Assembly (NCBI RefSeq): GCF_019399895.1
Contig: NC_091866.1
Span: forward strand, 3,641,501 to 3,705,500
DNA length: 64,000 nt
Origin: Cardiocondyla obscurior
Taxonomy: Eukaryota; Arthropoda; Insecta; Hymenoptera; Formicidae
Direction: 5' to 3'
Shown here: positions 47,701 through 60,645 of the stretch, piece by piece
How the letters are laid out: the number at the start of each line of letters is the position of its first letter
Position numbering within the stretch: position 1 is the first letter of the stretch
Program-made: the position numbers and the translations under genes
Notes under the pieces: model-generated
Told to the model about the DNA's origin: nothing
What the model saw: the letters and a program-made list of their open reading frames with translations, nothing else
The model's database searches: none

Positions 47701-50700
47701 AACAACCATAATAAGAACGATAATGTGTTCGGATGAAGTTCGCAACATAGTTACGTATCGCGTTATTGTCATGCCGCATTCAGAGTGCCTAACAGGTCAT
47801 TTTTATTTCCGTTACCCATTCCTCGCGTGTTTCGGTCATTTCGACTTCTCCCCTGCTTTGCACAAAGTCGTGTCTGCCGAGCGAGACGGGGTACGTCCCC
47901 ATTATCCGCGAATAAGAGCCGGCTTCAGAGAATTCGCGAGGTGTATGCGCGCAATAAAAAGAGGATGCAACGAGGGGGAGTAACGACGGGGGTGGGCGAC
48001 GTTTGGATTATAGCAGCGACGGGAATTGACGTTAACGAGGATTTCCTTACGACGAAGCGCGCGCGTTTTACTTCCAGCGTCTCGAGTAACCCCGCGTGCG
48101 ATGCGTAACTACACCTATACGCGCATGCATCGCAGACGTGTTATTTGTACCAAAGCAGAAAGCCCGAGCGCGTCTGTCTAACGGCCTGTCGTTACATTTC
48201 GCAACCTCGTTACATCCTGCCATCAATTAGCAGCCCGACGTCGCCCTTCTGGGTCGCCCTGGAAATCCTGCACGGCCACCGCGACACGCGAATGTATATG
48301 CGGGTAATACAATGGCGCGATTTCGCATTAAATCATTGACAATTTTTCGTTAAGAGTCAGTACAAAGAACGTTTTTTTATTTTTTTTCTTTTCTTATAAG
48401 AATGAAGATAAGATAAAACTCGCGGTGAAATAAAAGTAAACTTGAAAGACTGCGAGTGTCTCGTTATTTCGTCCAATTATTCTAATCCTGATAGCTAGTT
48501 CTCTTCTCACGGGTCTAGAATTCTATTGGATAACAGGAGTGCGAAACGCCGTTTATTCTAGCGCGCGTGCACTTGAAACGTCACTCTCGGTGCCTTTCTC
48601 TCCCACAGCTGCTTCGCGGAGACCTCACCTGCCACTAGACTACGGAATTCCTTCTCTCCTCTCTTTCTCCGTTCTCCCTCTTTCCCTTTTCTTCTCGATT
48701 CTCCTCGTCTTCTCGTCGCTTTGGCAAGGATGTAACCGATCGTTTCTTCGATACAGCCCGCGCGATCGCGTTCGTTTGTCCGGCCGTTTCGTTAATGGAG
48801 TCGTTTCTCGGAATAAGTAGAAGTGCGCTCGGCGCACACGCTTGCTCCTTTTGCGCCGCCCGTCATCGGGCCCCCGATCACGCCGCGTTCCCCCTTTTCG
48901 ATTCTGCTCTTCATACCCGCGCAACCCTTTTCCCCGTACCTTTGTTACATCGGCCATTCTCCGTACGATGTCCGGGCGCGTTAAGCAGCGTCGATCTCGT
49001 TTGTGCACATGTAACGACGTCCATGTACCGGACCTCATCCGCCTCACAATAGCGTTAATCAGGAAATTCTTACCTCCACTTCGCTCCTCTTTTAATACCT
49101 CGCTACACAGGCCGTTTTATCATCGCGCTGTACGAACGATTTATCAAGGAAAGGTCTTGTATTGTACGTATTTTTTTTAATCTTTCGTAAAGACACGTGT
49201 AAAAAAAAATGAAATAAAATAAAATCTAGATCGACATTTTATATATACGTTTAATTTACTTTTCCCTTTCTTTCCTTTTTCGTATATTATAAGGTTTAAA
49301 ATAGATATATATATATATTATATACTATACATCTCTCTCAGATTTGAAACGCAGTCACTTCTTTCTCACATCGTACCTCTTTCCATCATATTTACGTATA
49401 TATGTATACGCGTATATCTATCTCTTTTATCGCACCTCCGTATGAAGAGATCGCGCGCGACCGCATCCTTCACTCACGGATAATGGAAGTGCGGACTGCG
49501 CTTCGTTGCACCGGCGTGGCATAGCGCGGCGGCAGTAACGGGCGCGTTTCGACGAAAGAAAGCGGTAGCTCTCCCGTTTTTCGCGTTCCGCGGAGGGTTT
49601 TTTTCTCTTTTTATTTTTTTTTTTTTTTTTTGCGGGTCTCGGGTGTCAGAACGAACGGGCAGAGATTTGCACGCGGACCTCCGTGCAGGTAGCAATCGGC
49701 TTATTTCCAATCGATTCGGTCCGCGGCGAGTTTCTCCTCCTTTCTCTCCTTTTCTTCGCCCATTGCCTTCATCTTCCATTCACGTGCACTTCCCGTTCTT
49801 TTTTTTTTCTTTTTCTTTTTCCTTCCCCGCGTTACACCTCCGTCACCTTCCCTTGGCCCCGCGCGTCCCTTTTCGCGTCCTTCTCTTTCTTATCCACCTT
49901 TATCGCGTTCCTGCCCTTTTTCTGCCGTTTCTTTTTCGCTCGCCGGCTTTTTGCAATCTCGAGAAGATTAAGGAAACCTTGCATTAACGATCGTATTGGA
50001 GGAACACTTGGCGATCTCGACGTAGCAGCAGATCATTAGGCGCGATAGCGAGAATACAAGTATATCAAATTGACTACCGAATTGGGTTAATTTAAACTTA
50101 AACGGGGCGAGATAACACGACGACGAATATAATGCATCTTTTAAACGATCGAACAACACATTTGCCGCTTTATTTTATTTCTTTCTTCGATTAACCCTTT
50201 CGGCGTGTGTCTAATAAACTTGTACGGCGCGATTTTTCGCCGTTGATTCAGTTACGTACCATCAAGAGAAATACAATTATTTTTGATTAATTAGAAATTA
50301 ATTAAAAAAAAAAAAAAAAATTAATAAATAAACCTTTCGTTATAAGTTCTTTTTTCTATTTTTATTTTATCACGTTCTTTATTACATCTTATGAAATTCC
50401 TAAGGCATGTTACCGTCTTCTAAATCCGCGCGTTCCTACGAAGTAATTTCGATCTGATACTTTTAAAGGGTCAAAGCGTCGCGCACGGTGGAAGGGTTAA
50501 CGTCTCAACGTGACCGCAATGTCGACTTATCCGTTCAGGTTACGGCGCTTATCTGTACGCGAAATGAATGGATGTGCGCTAAGATCGGAGCCATCTCCGC
50601 TCCGTGGAAACGGTTCGATTCTGCGGGCCTAGCCGGGCGATACTTTCCGCAAAGAAAACTCGATTTCACCTTATCTCGATACGAGGGGGTATGCTTCGAA

Positions 50701-50860
50701 GAGGAATCCAACTGACCCCTCTGGACTTTCATCGCGCGCGGAACTCCCTTTTCCCTTCCTTCGGTTCTAATCGGACACTAATAGGTCCCGGGGGACGCCC
50801 ACGCGGCCGACTATTTCAACGCACGATCTCGTCCGCATCCAATTACGGTTTGCAAACATG
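44701..50860. other. Mixed spacer with a pyrimidine-rich CpG block at 48.5-50.0 kb, no gene seen
   Basis: 48530-49060 and 49440-49980 are CpG- and CT-rich and produce many overlapping frames. None is recognisable. Poly-T at 49614-49631. The frame 45719-45994 ends near a donor-like GAGAAAG|GTGAGC (45948) but has no supporting acceptor or homology. Confidence 0.35.
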
Positions 50861-50864
50861 TATA

Positions 50865-51420
50865 CTGGGTGTGTCAAAGATGCACACTTTCACCGACTTG
50901 TAGATTCTCCGGTGAGATTGCATAAATCTTTCCTCGCATTTAGCGAACGAATTAATGAACGAAGCCTAGCAAGTTTACTTCCTTAATTCAATAATAATTT
51001 TATTCGAGCGCGAATAATATATATGTAGCAGAACTTGGGCTCTAACACGCGATAAATCCTAATTAGATCAAGTTTTAATTCGAAAGTTAAGCGAAGTGCT
51101 TAATTAACACATATATTAAAAGTAGTAATAAAATAGTAAAGAAATCACAAATTTTTAAAGGATGAAAAAAAAGATAATAAATTGTTTCTTCAGTTGTAGA
51201 ATCTTCAAAAAGAAAAAAAAAGGAAAAAAAATTCCAATAAAATAAGAAGCAAATTTAACAAATGTCTTATTAAAAATTATTCAACATCAAATATTGAACA
51301 TTCTGATAAATTAAATTCTACAATTCTAGGGAATGATAACGGCTTTCCTATGATCTAATCCAACTTGGATTTCTATTCTTCACACTTAACTAATAATAAG
51401 CTCACTTCTGATGCACCCTG
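50865..51420. mobile_element. Possible MITE with CWGGGTG termini and TA target site
   Basis: CTGGGTGTGTCAAA at the left end and CAGGGTGCATCAGA (reverse complement) at the right end agree at 10 of 14 positions. TA flanks both ends (50863-50864 and 51421-51422). The 556-bp interior is AT-rich without an open frame. The termini resemble those of 10510-10842, so the two may belong to related families. Confidence 0.3.
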
Positions 51421-51422
51421 TA

Positions 51423-53540
51423 TGCTACGAATACGCGATCTCTTCGTTCTCTTCGTACGAAAGCCGTGCCCTTCGTTCCGCCGCGTAGGCAAACGGCCCA
51501 CGGCCCTTATGCTACATACCGCAACGTAGGAAGAAAATTAGGATATGGATATGCCGCGAGATGGAATCGGACGTCGACGCCCGTCCGGTCTCGCTCACAA
51601 ATGTTTGAATTAATCTGTTGGACGACTCCACGTATTTGTCCTTCGTCGTCTTTGCCTTCCCTTGTATTTTCTAGTAAAGATCCTCAAATTTTGCGGGAGC
51701 ACCTCATTGTGAAAATTATATCTATTCATAATAGATTTTCCCACCACGTCCCCGCGATGATAACTTTCATTTAAATAATTTTAAACCTCGTTTATAAATA
51801 TATCTGCGTACAATAATTAAAAAAGCAGTTCTTCTAAAAAAAAAATTCTATCTCAAAAAGAATAATTCTAATCATCGTTGTAAAATCAATTAAAATTCTT
51901 TGTTACATTTCGTGCGACTGTTTCAAATTGAAAGCTGTTTTTTTTTCTTGAAATAATTATTCAAATACGACAAAAGCGACAAAGGAGAGATACTAAGCAA
52001 TAATGATAAAATAAAATTATTTTCACGAAACGTATTTTGTGAAAGAAATAATATCTTTCAGTGTTACATTCGAATAAAAAAATTAAATTTGTTAATTAAT
52101 AATTCCAACAATTTTGCTAATAATACTAATAAAGTAATTTGTTCCAGTTTCAGGATCATCCTATAAAGCAATCTTTTTACACGTACCTAGTCTAATGGAA
52201 ATATTTATTTTACAAAAAAAAAAAAAATCGATTAATGAAGCTTTTATCTTTCATCTTTATCTTTCTTATATTATGAGATATTCTATCATAAATTAATCAC
52301 AACGCGATAATAAAAAATATGTATCAACTATTGCAAATTCATTATTATTTATCTGTAAATTTTGTAACAAAATTTTCCAATTGAATAAATCCCGATAGTA
52401 AACTGTATAAAATTATTAAATGACGTTTGAAATACTTTTTTAAACCGCTATCGATTTTGTAAAAAGCTTTTCAATCGGATGAAAAATGCGTAAGGTTTGC
52501 CGGATCTATTTTTCATTTTCATATTAAATTCCTTGCGTTTCACGTGCATTTGAACGAGATGCGAATGCGTTAGTGTTTTATTCGCCGTACTTTCAAGCGT
52601 AACGGGACTAAAAACTCGCGGGGATGAGAATCTTTTGCCTTCTGCCCGGGGTTTTCTAATGTAAACACTTTCAGTCTGAAAAGTTTAAATTACCAACTGT
52701 ACTTTTGTGTTATCTTAAGTAAAGCGGCGAGCTTAAATCGTATAGGTATTAAAACAATTAAAGGAAATTACTCCGATAAGCCTAACGACCTTTGTGCAAC
52801 TAACTTTCGTCAGCGTCGTCACATTTTCAACCATATCTCTTAGCCGTGTCCCTTGATTTAATTAAGCCCACTAATCGTTGACGTTAAATAACATTTAAAT
52901 CGTCGATAGGTCTCTTCCTCTCCGCCGCCTTATAATTTTGTCATTTAGTAGGTAGGGCCATAATACGGTACCCTTTCATGGAATACCCTGATGAAGCGAT
53001 AATTATAATTATGTCGCTACGCGTGACTACATGTGTTAAATGATTCGGTTAGATACGACCCACGTGTTATTAGTTGTTATAAAAATACGAGATAAAGAAT
53101 TAATTTAATTGGAGAATATTATTAAATTATTAAACGCAAAAATTAATAAATTCAAGCATCACACCAGCGTCATTCCATCTCACGTAAATTGCTGCATTAA
53201 TAAATCAGCTCAATTTGTTTACTGGTAATATCTTGCGATTATAAAAATTTAAAAAAAATTCCAAGGACTTGAACTAGTTTCTTTTATTTTTTTAAATATT
53301 CCTACGGTATTATTAGAACCTTGCAGTAAATTATATTAATTGAGGATATGCGACTCAGATGAAATCCGACGGCGATGTACAGGATGACACTGCGGAAATA
53401 GACGCGAATAGCTTATTGACATCTCGGGGACGAGCGATATTCCGCGATTAAGTAATTGCGACTTGCGACGAGGCAGGAAATGCTTCTGATAACGACCTCT
53501 AACAGGAATTAATAGCAGGGCGGGGGCGCGTGATTACGCG
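51423..53540. other. AT-rich spacer, no gene seen
   Basis: Low GC throughout 51770-53350, with short A runs. The frame 51466-51774 has no recognisable content. Confidence 0.45.
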
Positions 53541-53760
53541 TCGCGCCATGAATCGGCGCTTATTACAGACGTTGAATTTGAAATCAATCTCCATTAATGA
53601 GATTTATAATTAGGGACAAGGTCCGTCTGATGATCCGGGAACGAGAGAGGCGAGCCGCCCGGGCACCGCGCCGCGCCGACTGCTTTTCCTTCAGGCGCGT
53701 TGTGAATAGACAATAATTATTCTTTAGTAAATTATCGGACCTACACAGCATCACTTTTTC
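53541..53760. promoter_or_regulatory. Homeodomain-type AT cluster, enhancer candidate
   Basis: CATTAATGAGATTTATAATT at 53592-53611 holds an ATTAATGA, a TTTAT and a TAATTA-like word within 20 bp. CAATAATTATT follows at 53710-53720. GC-rich DNA surrounds these AT words, a contrast often seen in constrained regulatory DNA. No binding or conservation evidence is available here. Confidence 0.2.
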
Positions 53761-54579
53761 ACGGCGATTTAATCGCGCTTAAGATACCTTTCGCGAGTTA
53801 ACTCCGGCGGCGGCGGCGTGATCGGGCGCGAGAAATCGAGCTCTCGCGCCGGGGATTTATCGACCAAGGCCGTCTCCTTCGAGCCGGGGATCGTCGTTTC
53901 TGGGTAATCACTTCGCAACAATGTTTAATCACGGCCGCGAATATGGAGCGTTATAAATCGACCGTGCAATCACATCGGGGGCGCGTACATGTATATGCAC
54001 GTACTCATGCGCGCCTGGCAATCGTTTATAATGACGGATCCGCGCATAATTAATTGCCCGCGATGATGCATTGAAATTGAGAATTTTTGCGAATCACGAG
54101 TACGGAGTAGTCTTGATTGCACAAGCACAATGCGATAAATAAAGCATCGACTTTTCTTTTTAATGTTGCGTACGAAGCGCGATCTATTTTACAAGACATT
54201 TTAGTTATTAAAACTTAAGATCGATATTGGTACACGCATGAAAAAGCCCAGTAATTAGAAATAAAAAATGTTCTCTTGATCTTACTTGTTTTTTTTTTTT
54301 TAATTACTAGTTAGAAATTAAATTCTCAGATACTTCAGTAAAAGCTATTCCCGCGTACGTGTATATTAAAAACGAATACTAGAACGTACTGAATATCTTA
54401 TTGCTTTACTTGAAATATAGAACTTTTGCCACCAATTTTTTTTTTTTTTTAATAGGAATCGGCCCAACGAAGTGTCAAAGAAAAACGCGTCTCTTTGGTG
54501 CTCCGTTCAGGCGTAGCAATTTTTTTTTTTTTTTTTTTTACCACTTAACTCGTACTAGATATCCTCTTTTCGTCTCGCC

Positions 54580-54581
<2 letters not shown>

Positions 54582-54610
<29 letters not shown>
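54582..54610. repeat. (CT)n microsatellite
   Basis: About twelve CT units with a single TTT interruption. Confidence 0.85.
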
Positions 54611-54612
<2 letters not shown>

Positions 54613-55516
54613 GAAGGACCGTTAAGCTGTTTTACGAGAGTCCATGTAATTCCTTCATTGCCTTCTTCTTCGGTTCTGCGGCCAGACGTGCACGAGAGAA
54701 AAAGAGAGGCGGAGAGAGGGAAAGAGATGGAAGATCCGGCAGCGCTCTAATTGACCGCGACAAATAAATCATAATGAGGCGGCTTCTTTCTCATTACTAC
54801 ACCGGACGTCACGCTTTTACGCAATCTTCATCACTATTCATCGGCGGCGCTTAAGTCGAAGTAAGACGATAGAAGATCGAGAGAATAAATTCTCTCACCC
54901 CCAATGTAACCCGTTTACGAACGTAAGATAATTATCTACGCGTAACAATGAAAATAATCATTTTTCTCATTCATAATCTACATAATAAGATATTACTTGC
55001 ACGGCTCCGACTATATTTTATTACTCATCCGCAGTCATTAAATTACATTTTCTTCAGCACTCATGGCGCAACCTGCGTTTATTCGCGACAGGTGTTTCCT
55101 CGGAATGCGATGTAATATCAAATGCGTTTGTCGGGCGGCGCATCGTGGAAAATTGCGCCATAAAAATAGCAGAGTATCGAAATACCAACGAAAACTGAGC
55201 GTATTATCTATACGTGGAAGCGACAGATAAGACAGATAAGATTAACACCCACCTCCGCCGAGGCATTGAATATTGCTCATCGAGCTCGAGATAAATCAAA
55301 GGTGAAAAGGTATCATAATTTTCGTTATTAAATCATTTATTTTCGACGAAATAAACAGAGCTAAATTTTTTTTTTATGTAATAAAATAAATTTTAAGTTA
55401 GAAATTAATTAAAAAAAGAAAGAAAAAATTAATAAAATACAAAAGCGTTAATTACGAAAGCGATGAATATAATCTTCATTGCAAAATATAAAACGAAGAT
55501 ACTGTCCCTATACTCG

Positions 55517-55540
55517 GCTAAGCGCATTATCGCGCTTAGC
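55517..55540. other. 9-bp perfect stem-loop
   Basis: GCTAAGCGC pairs with GCGCTTAGC around ATTATC. Confidence 0.5.
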
Positions 55541-56596
55541 TCGAAAATTACGCGGAAGAAATGCAGAAAGATTTCAACCAGAGGCGTCGTGTCGTTGTGG
55601 ACCGGACGGAATATGACGAAAGAGGAAAGAGAAAAGAAATAAAGGCAGGAGGTATGGACGATTCTCGACAAAGGTGAGAACGAGAAATCTTTTAAAAAGA
55701 CGCGACCGCTCTAAGGACGCATTAAAAGTGGCAGGCGGCGGCGGAGCACGCGGTGCAGCCCGCAGTTTACTGTAATATAAATTAGACTTGCTGTTCCAGC
55801 ATAATCTGATATATTAACGAGTCAAACCTCGCCCGTGCGCGCTTTCCCCGGTCCTCATCCTCCGACCGTTTGGAAGCAATACGGCGGAGAAGAGCGAAGG
55901 TTGTACCGACCGCGACGCTAACCGAAGAGGGATGCAAACGAGAGAACGATGAAGAAAGAAAAGACCGAGGGGGAGCACAAGCCCGCGGGACGTATCGTCG
56001 ATTTTTACCTTCTCACTATCTGGCTTATAGTCTCGCAGTTTTTACGGTCCGCCGATCTCGCCAGGCTTAACGCCGTAATTGAAATTGTGGCCTTACTTAT
56101 CGGCCTGTCGTAACGCTGAGAAATGGATCTTTATTAGGGAGCCGCGCGGAGAGAAGTGGCGATCGCGAGCGGGAGAGGCGAGCGAGAGTGCGGGGGAGAT
56201 TAGTGCCGAGAGGCTCGGGAGAACGACCGGAGGCAAGATACGGTTCAGGGATTAAGATAAAAGGGGTAGCGTTTCTCAGCAGAAACAAAATGATATTGGC
56301 TGCTTTCCCCCCCTCCTCCCCATTTCCCCCCTACGGTATCGTCGGCTTAAATACTCGAAGGCGCGAATGCGAATATGCGCCTTTATTACGCATTCTCTTT
56401 CGCTTTAAATTTCCTTTTTCTTCCCCGTGGATCCACCTTGAATCCCGGTTTTCTACCCGCGCTCTCGCCCGGGTTACTCTATCGCGAATCCCATGAAAGT
56501 GCAATGACGACGTACTATTCGCAGACAGGCGTGAATTGCTTTCAGAATTTCAAACACTTATAAATTGCGATAAGTGAAGACGGGATCGTACGGACT

Positions 56597-56611
56597 GCGC
56601 GCTTAGCGCGC
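56597..56611. other. GCGCGC...GCGCGC inverted repeat
   Basis: GCGCGC TTA GCGCGC, a compact GC hairpin. It shares the CGCTTAGCG wording with the stem-loop at 55517-55540. Confidence 0.5.
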
Positions 56612-57393
56612 CCGACATCTTTTCGCCTTTATAAGATACGCGGCTTGAAATAAATGCCGCTTCATCACAGATGTTCTAACGTAAAGCAGCGCGAAATGAA
56701 TAAAGCAGGACAAGGTATATCCTAATAAAAATTATTTTAAACAGATAGATAACTAAGTAAAACCAATCCGAAGAACGCGATCCCGTTATCTGTTTATGCA
56801 CGTAATTTAATTTGTATTCAACGTGATTATAGGAATACCAATACTTGTTCGTATTTATAAACTCTTAATGAAGATTCTCTCAAAAATAAATTCTTCAACA
56901 GAAAAGTTATGCTCTTGCCTTTGGTCGTAATATGATATGCGCCAATTTATGTTACTCAATAAAGAGCGTGCAGATATAGAAGCTCGTCAATTCTTGTTAC
57001 AACAATTCGCATTTTCCAGCGTCGGCGCGAGTGAAAAATATTTAGAAGAGAGGAAACAATTCCAATAAAATTGGAGAAGCGACAGTTCCACGCGCGGTGT
57101 GCGCTGCGTCGTGCGCGCGCGATTAAAATAATTGGAAATCTATTGCAAAAAAAAAAAAAAGAAAAATAGAAAAATAAAAAAAAAGAAAAGAGGGGGAGGA
57201 AAAAAAATATATATCGCCAGTCGCGAAACAATTGATCCTTCCGTGTCGATTCTTTTTCGCGTAATGCGGAACATGGAGCCACGTTTGAATGATTTATTTG
57301 CGCCAGCTTTTTCGAGTACGCGCCGTCGGTGGACTTGATTGAATTAACGTGCGCGCCAAATGGCGCTCGCGTGTTTCGTGAATATACATATGA

Positions 57394-57425
57394 ATGCATA
57401 TATACGTATATGCACACGTATATAT
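57394..57425. other. Alternating purine-pyrimidine tract (32 bp)
   Basis: ATGCATATATACGTATATGC and the following bases alternate perfectly and are nearly palindromic, so both Z-DNA and cruciform are possible. Confidence 0.55.
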
Positions 57426-60343
57426 TTATAATATGCTTGAACACACGCGCCCTGGCGACATTATCGGCGGCCGGCGAATAAACTATCGCTCCGACGCTAA
57501 CTGCAATCCAATTGGCAATCCACTGTAACTTGTTTCCCTATCAGTTGCAATTCGAATATATAAACTTGTTGTGGATAACGTGCCGCGTGAATACTCGTTC
57601 GCGACGCGGTACCGCCGCATCGGTGTCGTTAAATCGCGTCAGCGTCATTAGAGAGATGGGGAGAGGGATTCTATGCTGAATATACACCCCTCGTACAATC
57701 CCGATTTTTCAAACTCGCAATAATCCAGACGACGAATAAAACGGAACGTAAACGAATCGCGCGACGAACCGAATGGTTGTAGAACTCAAGACGCATTTAT
57801 ATGCCTTGTACGACAGGTAATGCGAATTGCAAACTAGAGTAATGATTGAGATAACACGTATCTTTAATTATCTTACCAATTCGGAATAAATTATATTAAA
57901 CTTAATGTAAACGAGAAATACATATACGTAATTCGGTGTGATTTTCATTTTAATTACAAAATAGTTAGACGTGTCCTATTAATAAAATAATCTGGACGTT
58001 TTATTGATATTTGTTTCTGTGTATAGCAAACGCGATAACATTAAATTATTCACCTTGATTGTGTATGGGGAAATCAATCGGAATATTGCGAGTCGAATCA
58101 AATATTATCTAATTTGATCAAATTAATTGAAAGAATGTCAATAATTATATTAAAACAATTATGTATGATATTATTACATTTATCTGTTTTGCATGATTGT
58201 TCTTAAAATGATACACGTTTCCTGTAAATAGGATAGCGGTCGGGCTTGGAATTGAATGTTTTTACGTTATTAGAATAAGCGGTAAATCGTCGGCGAATGC
58301 GGGTTCTAAAGTTGGTTTAGCGAACGCTGGTTTGACTCGCGGTCACGATGTTGGCAAGGTTTGAGTAGATAAAATCGACGGGAACGATGCCTTATAACCA
58401 CTTTTCATTACGCCGAGATCAATGAATAGTTGAGCGTAATAATGGTGCAAATTATTACTCGGGAAAATGTGCCACTCACGTGCTCAAGTGCAAAAATAAA
58501 ATGCAATAAGTCATATAATTATATGATGGGAGGCTAAACCGGTTGCGCGAAGATAACAATAAGTCAGGTGCATAATCGTAAGTATGCCAGCACTTTCGAG
58601 AATGTGCAATGTAACTCGGTAAATAATTTTAGAACCTAAAGTATTTCATAGCGAAAAACATTTATAACCATATATATATATATATATATTTTTTTTAAAT
58701 AAATTTCGTAACTAAAATTATATTAAAAAATGTTTTTTAATAAACAAGAAAAGATAAGAAAAATCAAGTAAAATTTATTTACCAGGACACTCGATTTTCA
58801 GCAAAAACCGATTCACCTTCTCGACGAGGTGTGCAAATATTTCTAAAGTGACTAAACAAAGATTTATTAATCTTGATTTTAATCATAATTGTTTATCTTA
58901 GTTGGTTTTAATCGCGTATGATTAAAGAGGATTTATTTCAGCCTTTGTCCGTGACGCGACTAAAATTTCCTCCGCTGAAACATGGATAGAGATACTTTAT
59001 CTTCATTCATAATATGTAGCGAGGTTATTAAAATACGTTAATTATGCTTGGGATAACGTTGCTTTAGTCTCATTTGCAAGATTTAATGTTGCTCTTGAAA
59101 TAAAAACTATGTGTTTTTTCCTAAAACTGATCTGCAGCTGTTATGCCTCGCGAATTAATGTTAATGCGACGCAATTTTCGCATTAGGAAACATATGTTTT
59201 CTGGCCAATCGCAGTTCCCGTTGGCAGTTAAGAATATGTTATTGTCACGTGCAATATATACCCCGTGTAAACGTGTATTCGCAACAAGAAAATCCACCAC
59301 GGCGAAATATCATACTGTCTGTGCGGGAAGACTTAATGGCTCTGTTAATGTGTACCTCTGGTAATTAGTATAAAATTGCTCGCAATTTATAATTTAATTA
59401 CAGCCACTCCCACCACCGAAAGCATTTATTCACGTTCGCGGATTTGAGTTTGCAACTGGATATTCCCGTCGTGAATGCCAGCCGTCGTTCCGGCGCGTCC
59501 AATGGAAACAGATTACGTTAATTATCGTCCGCCATATATATTCCTGCTTAACTCCCTTTGTTTTTGTAACGGAAAATTATGCTGCCGGCGTACTATTTAT
59601 CTCGAGAGATCGGCCGAGCCGCCTTTCATTCAATTCTATTTCGGAAGACCTTAAGTGTATCGTTAAGCTAAGAAATAATAATTATTTAATATCACGCGTA
59701 TGTGGAAATACGAGAATGAATATTATATTCTACCGCGATTGGGTTTCTAAACGTTACACGTTCGAAGGTCCGAATATTTAACGCATCTTTTTAATGAGAA
59801 AACAACGTAGGCATACATTAACGCCTACACTCGTTCATGCAAAATACGAACAGGTTTTCTTCCCCGCGAAACACGTCTGAAGCTGTACCGCCCTCCCCTT
59901 TGGTCTTCCTGCGCAGGATAACGTACTGCTGAACCAGTTCAAGAAAAGAATGTTTAACGGAGGGAAGAAGGGGAGGGGGCTTAGACGGGCCGTAGTAATT
60001 TCTTAACGGTTCCAGAAATTATGCGCCTTAATTATGCGGCGCTCGGAGGTACGGGAGGGGCAGGAGGAGTGAGACGAGGAGGAGAGCTATGCGTTTTAGA
60101 GACCCCACGGAATGGCTAATTGCCGCGCTCTGCCAGTTTGATTGCAATTCTTTGCGAAGCATCGAAGGAAGAGAATGCGGACCGAAGAGGGGGGGGGGTT
60201 TATTGGGGGAATATTAACGCGGAAAAGGGAAGTTATTCTCTGCTTAGGATTAAATGTTAGAAATAATTTTTCGCTATCAAGTCACGGCGAGATAATTGTA
60301 GGGCGAACTGGAGAAAATTTGCGGGATGTCGATGTATCGCAAG
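57426..60343. other. Spacer, no gene seen
   Basis: Contains an (AT)n run at 58671-58689. Segments such as 57440-57620 and 59390-59600 have balanced composition and many distinct words, which could reflect constrained noncoding DNA, but I cannot show this from one sequence. Confidence 0.35.
58671..58689. repeat. (AT)n microsatellite
   Basis: About nine TA units followed by a T run. Confidence 0.85.
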
Positions 60344-60384
60344 GCGCGTGTACGTGTGCGTGTACGTACACGTGTGTGTACACG
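60344..60384. other. 41-bp perfect alternating purine-pyrimidine tract
   Basis: GC, GT, AC and TA dinucleotides alternate without a break and include the 14-bp palindrome CGTGTACGTACACG. It is the longest such tract I found in the window. It lies inside the 167-codon frame 60142-60645, where it translates to a Cys-Thr-rich run; that argues the frame is not a real protein. Confidence 0.7.
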
Positions 60385-60645
60385 ACGGTAATGGATAGTT
60401 GCTCGTTATCCGCGCGCACTGCTAGGGGAACTGTTCGAAATTATAACCTCCGCGAATGGTTTACGACGCCGCCGAGTATTGTGTACGAAAACCCTCCCTC
60501 CCCCAGTTTCCATTTTTCTCAGCAAGTTGCGCGTCTCCATTTTTTTTCCGGGGCGCAGCAACCGGTGCCGTTGGGAATTTATGCTTTACTTAAACTCGGA
60601 GCTCGCGTGACGTTTTCGGAAATTTCGGGACGCCAGCTTAATTAA

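Larger units (their letters stand above)
53761..57393. other. Mixed spacer, no gene seen
   Basis: Contains T runs at 54440-54451 and 54520-54539, a CT repeat at 54582-54610, a C-rich tract at 56307-56332 and an A-rich tract at 57147-57210. Frames over the A-rich tract (56956-57444 minus, 57132-57338 plus) are low complexity. Confidence 0.4.

Noticed and set aside
50600..50630. GGTTCGATTC as a tRNA B box
   Set aside because: No matching A box or foldable acceptor and anticodon arms around it; the same applies to a GGTTCGATTC-like word near 40597.
60142..60645. 167-codon plus-strand open frame
   Set aside because: Crosses a run of G and a 41-bp alternating repeat that would encode low-complexity Cys/Thr; no known domain and no splice context.
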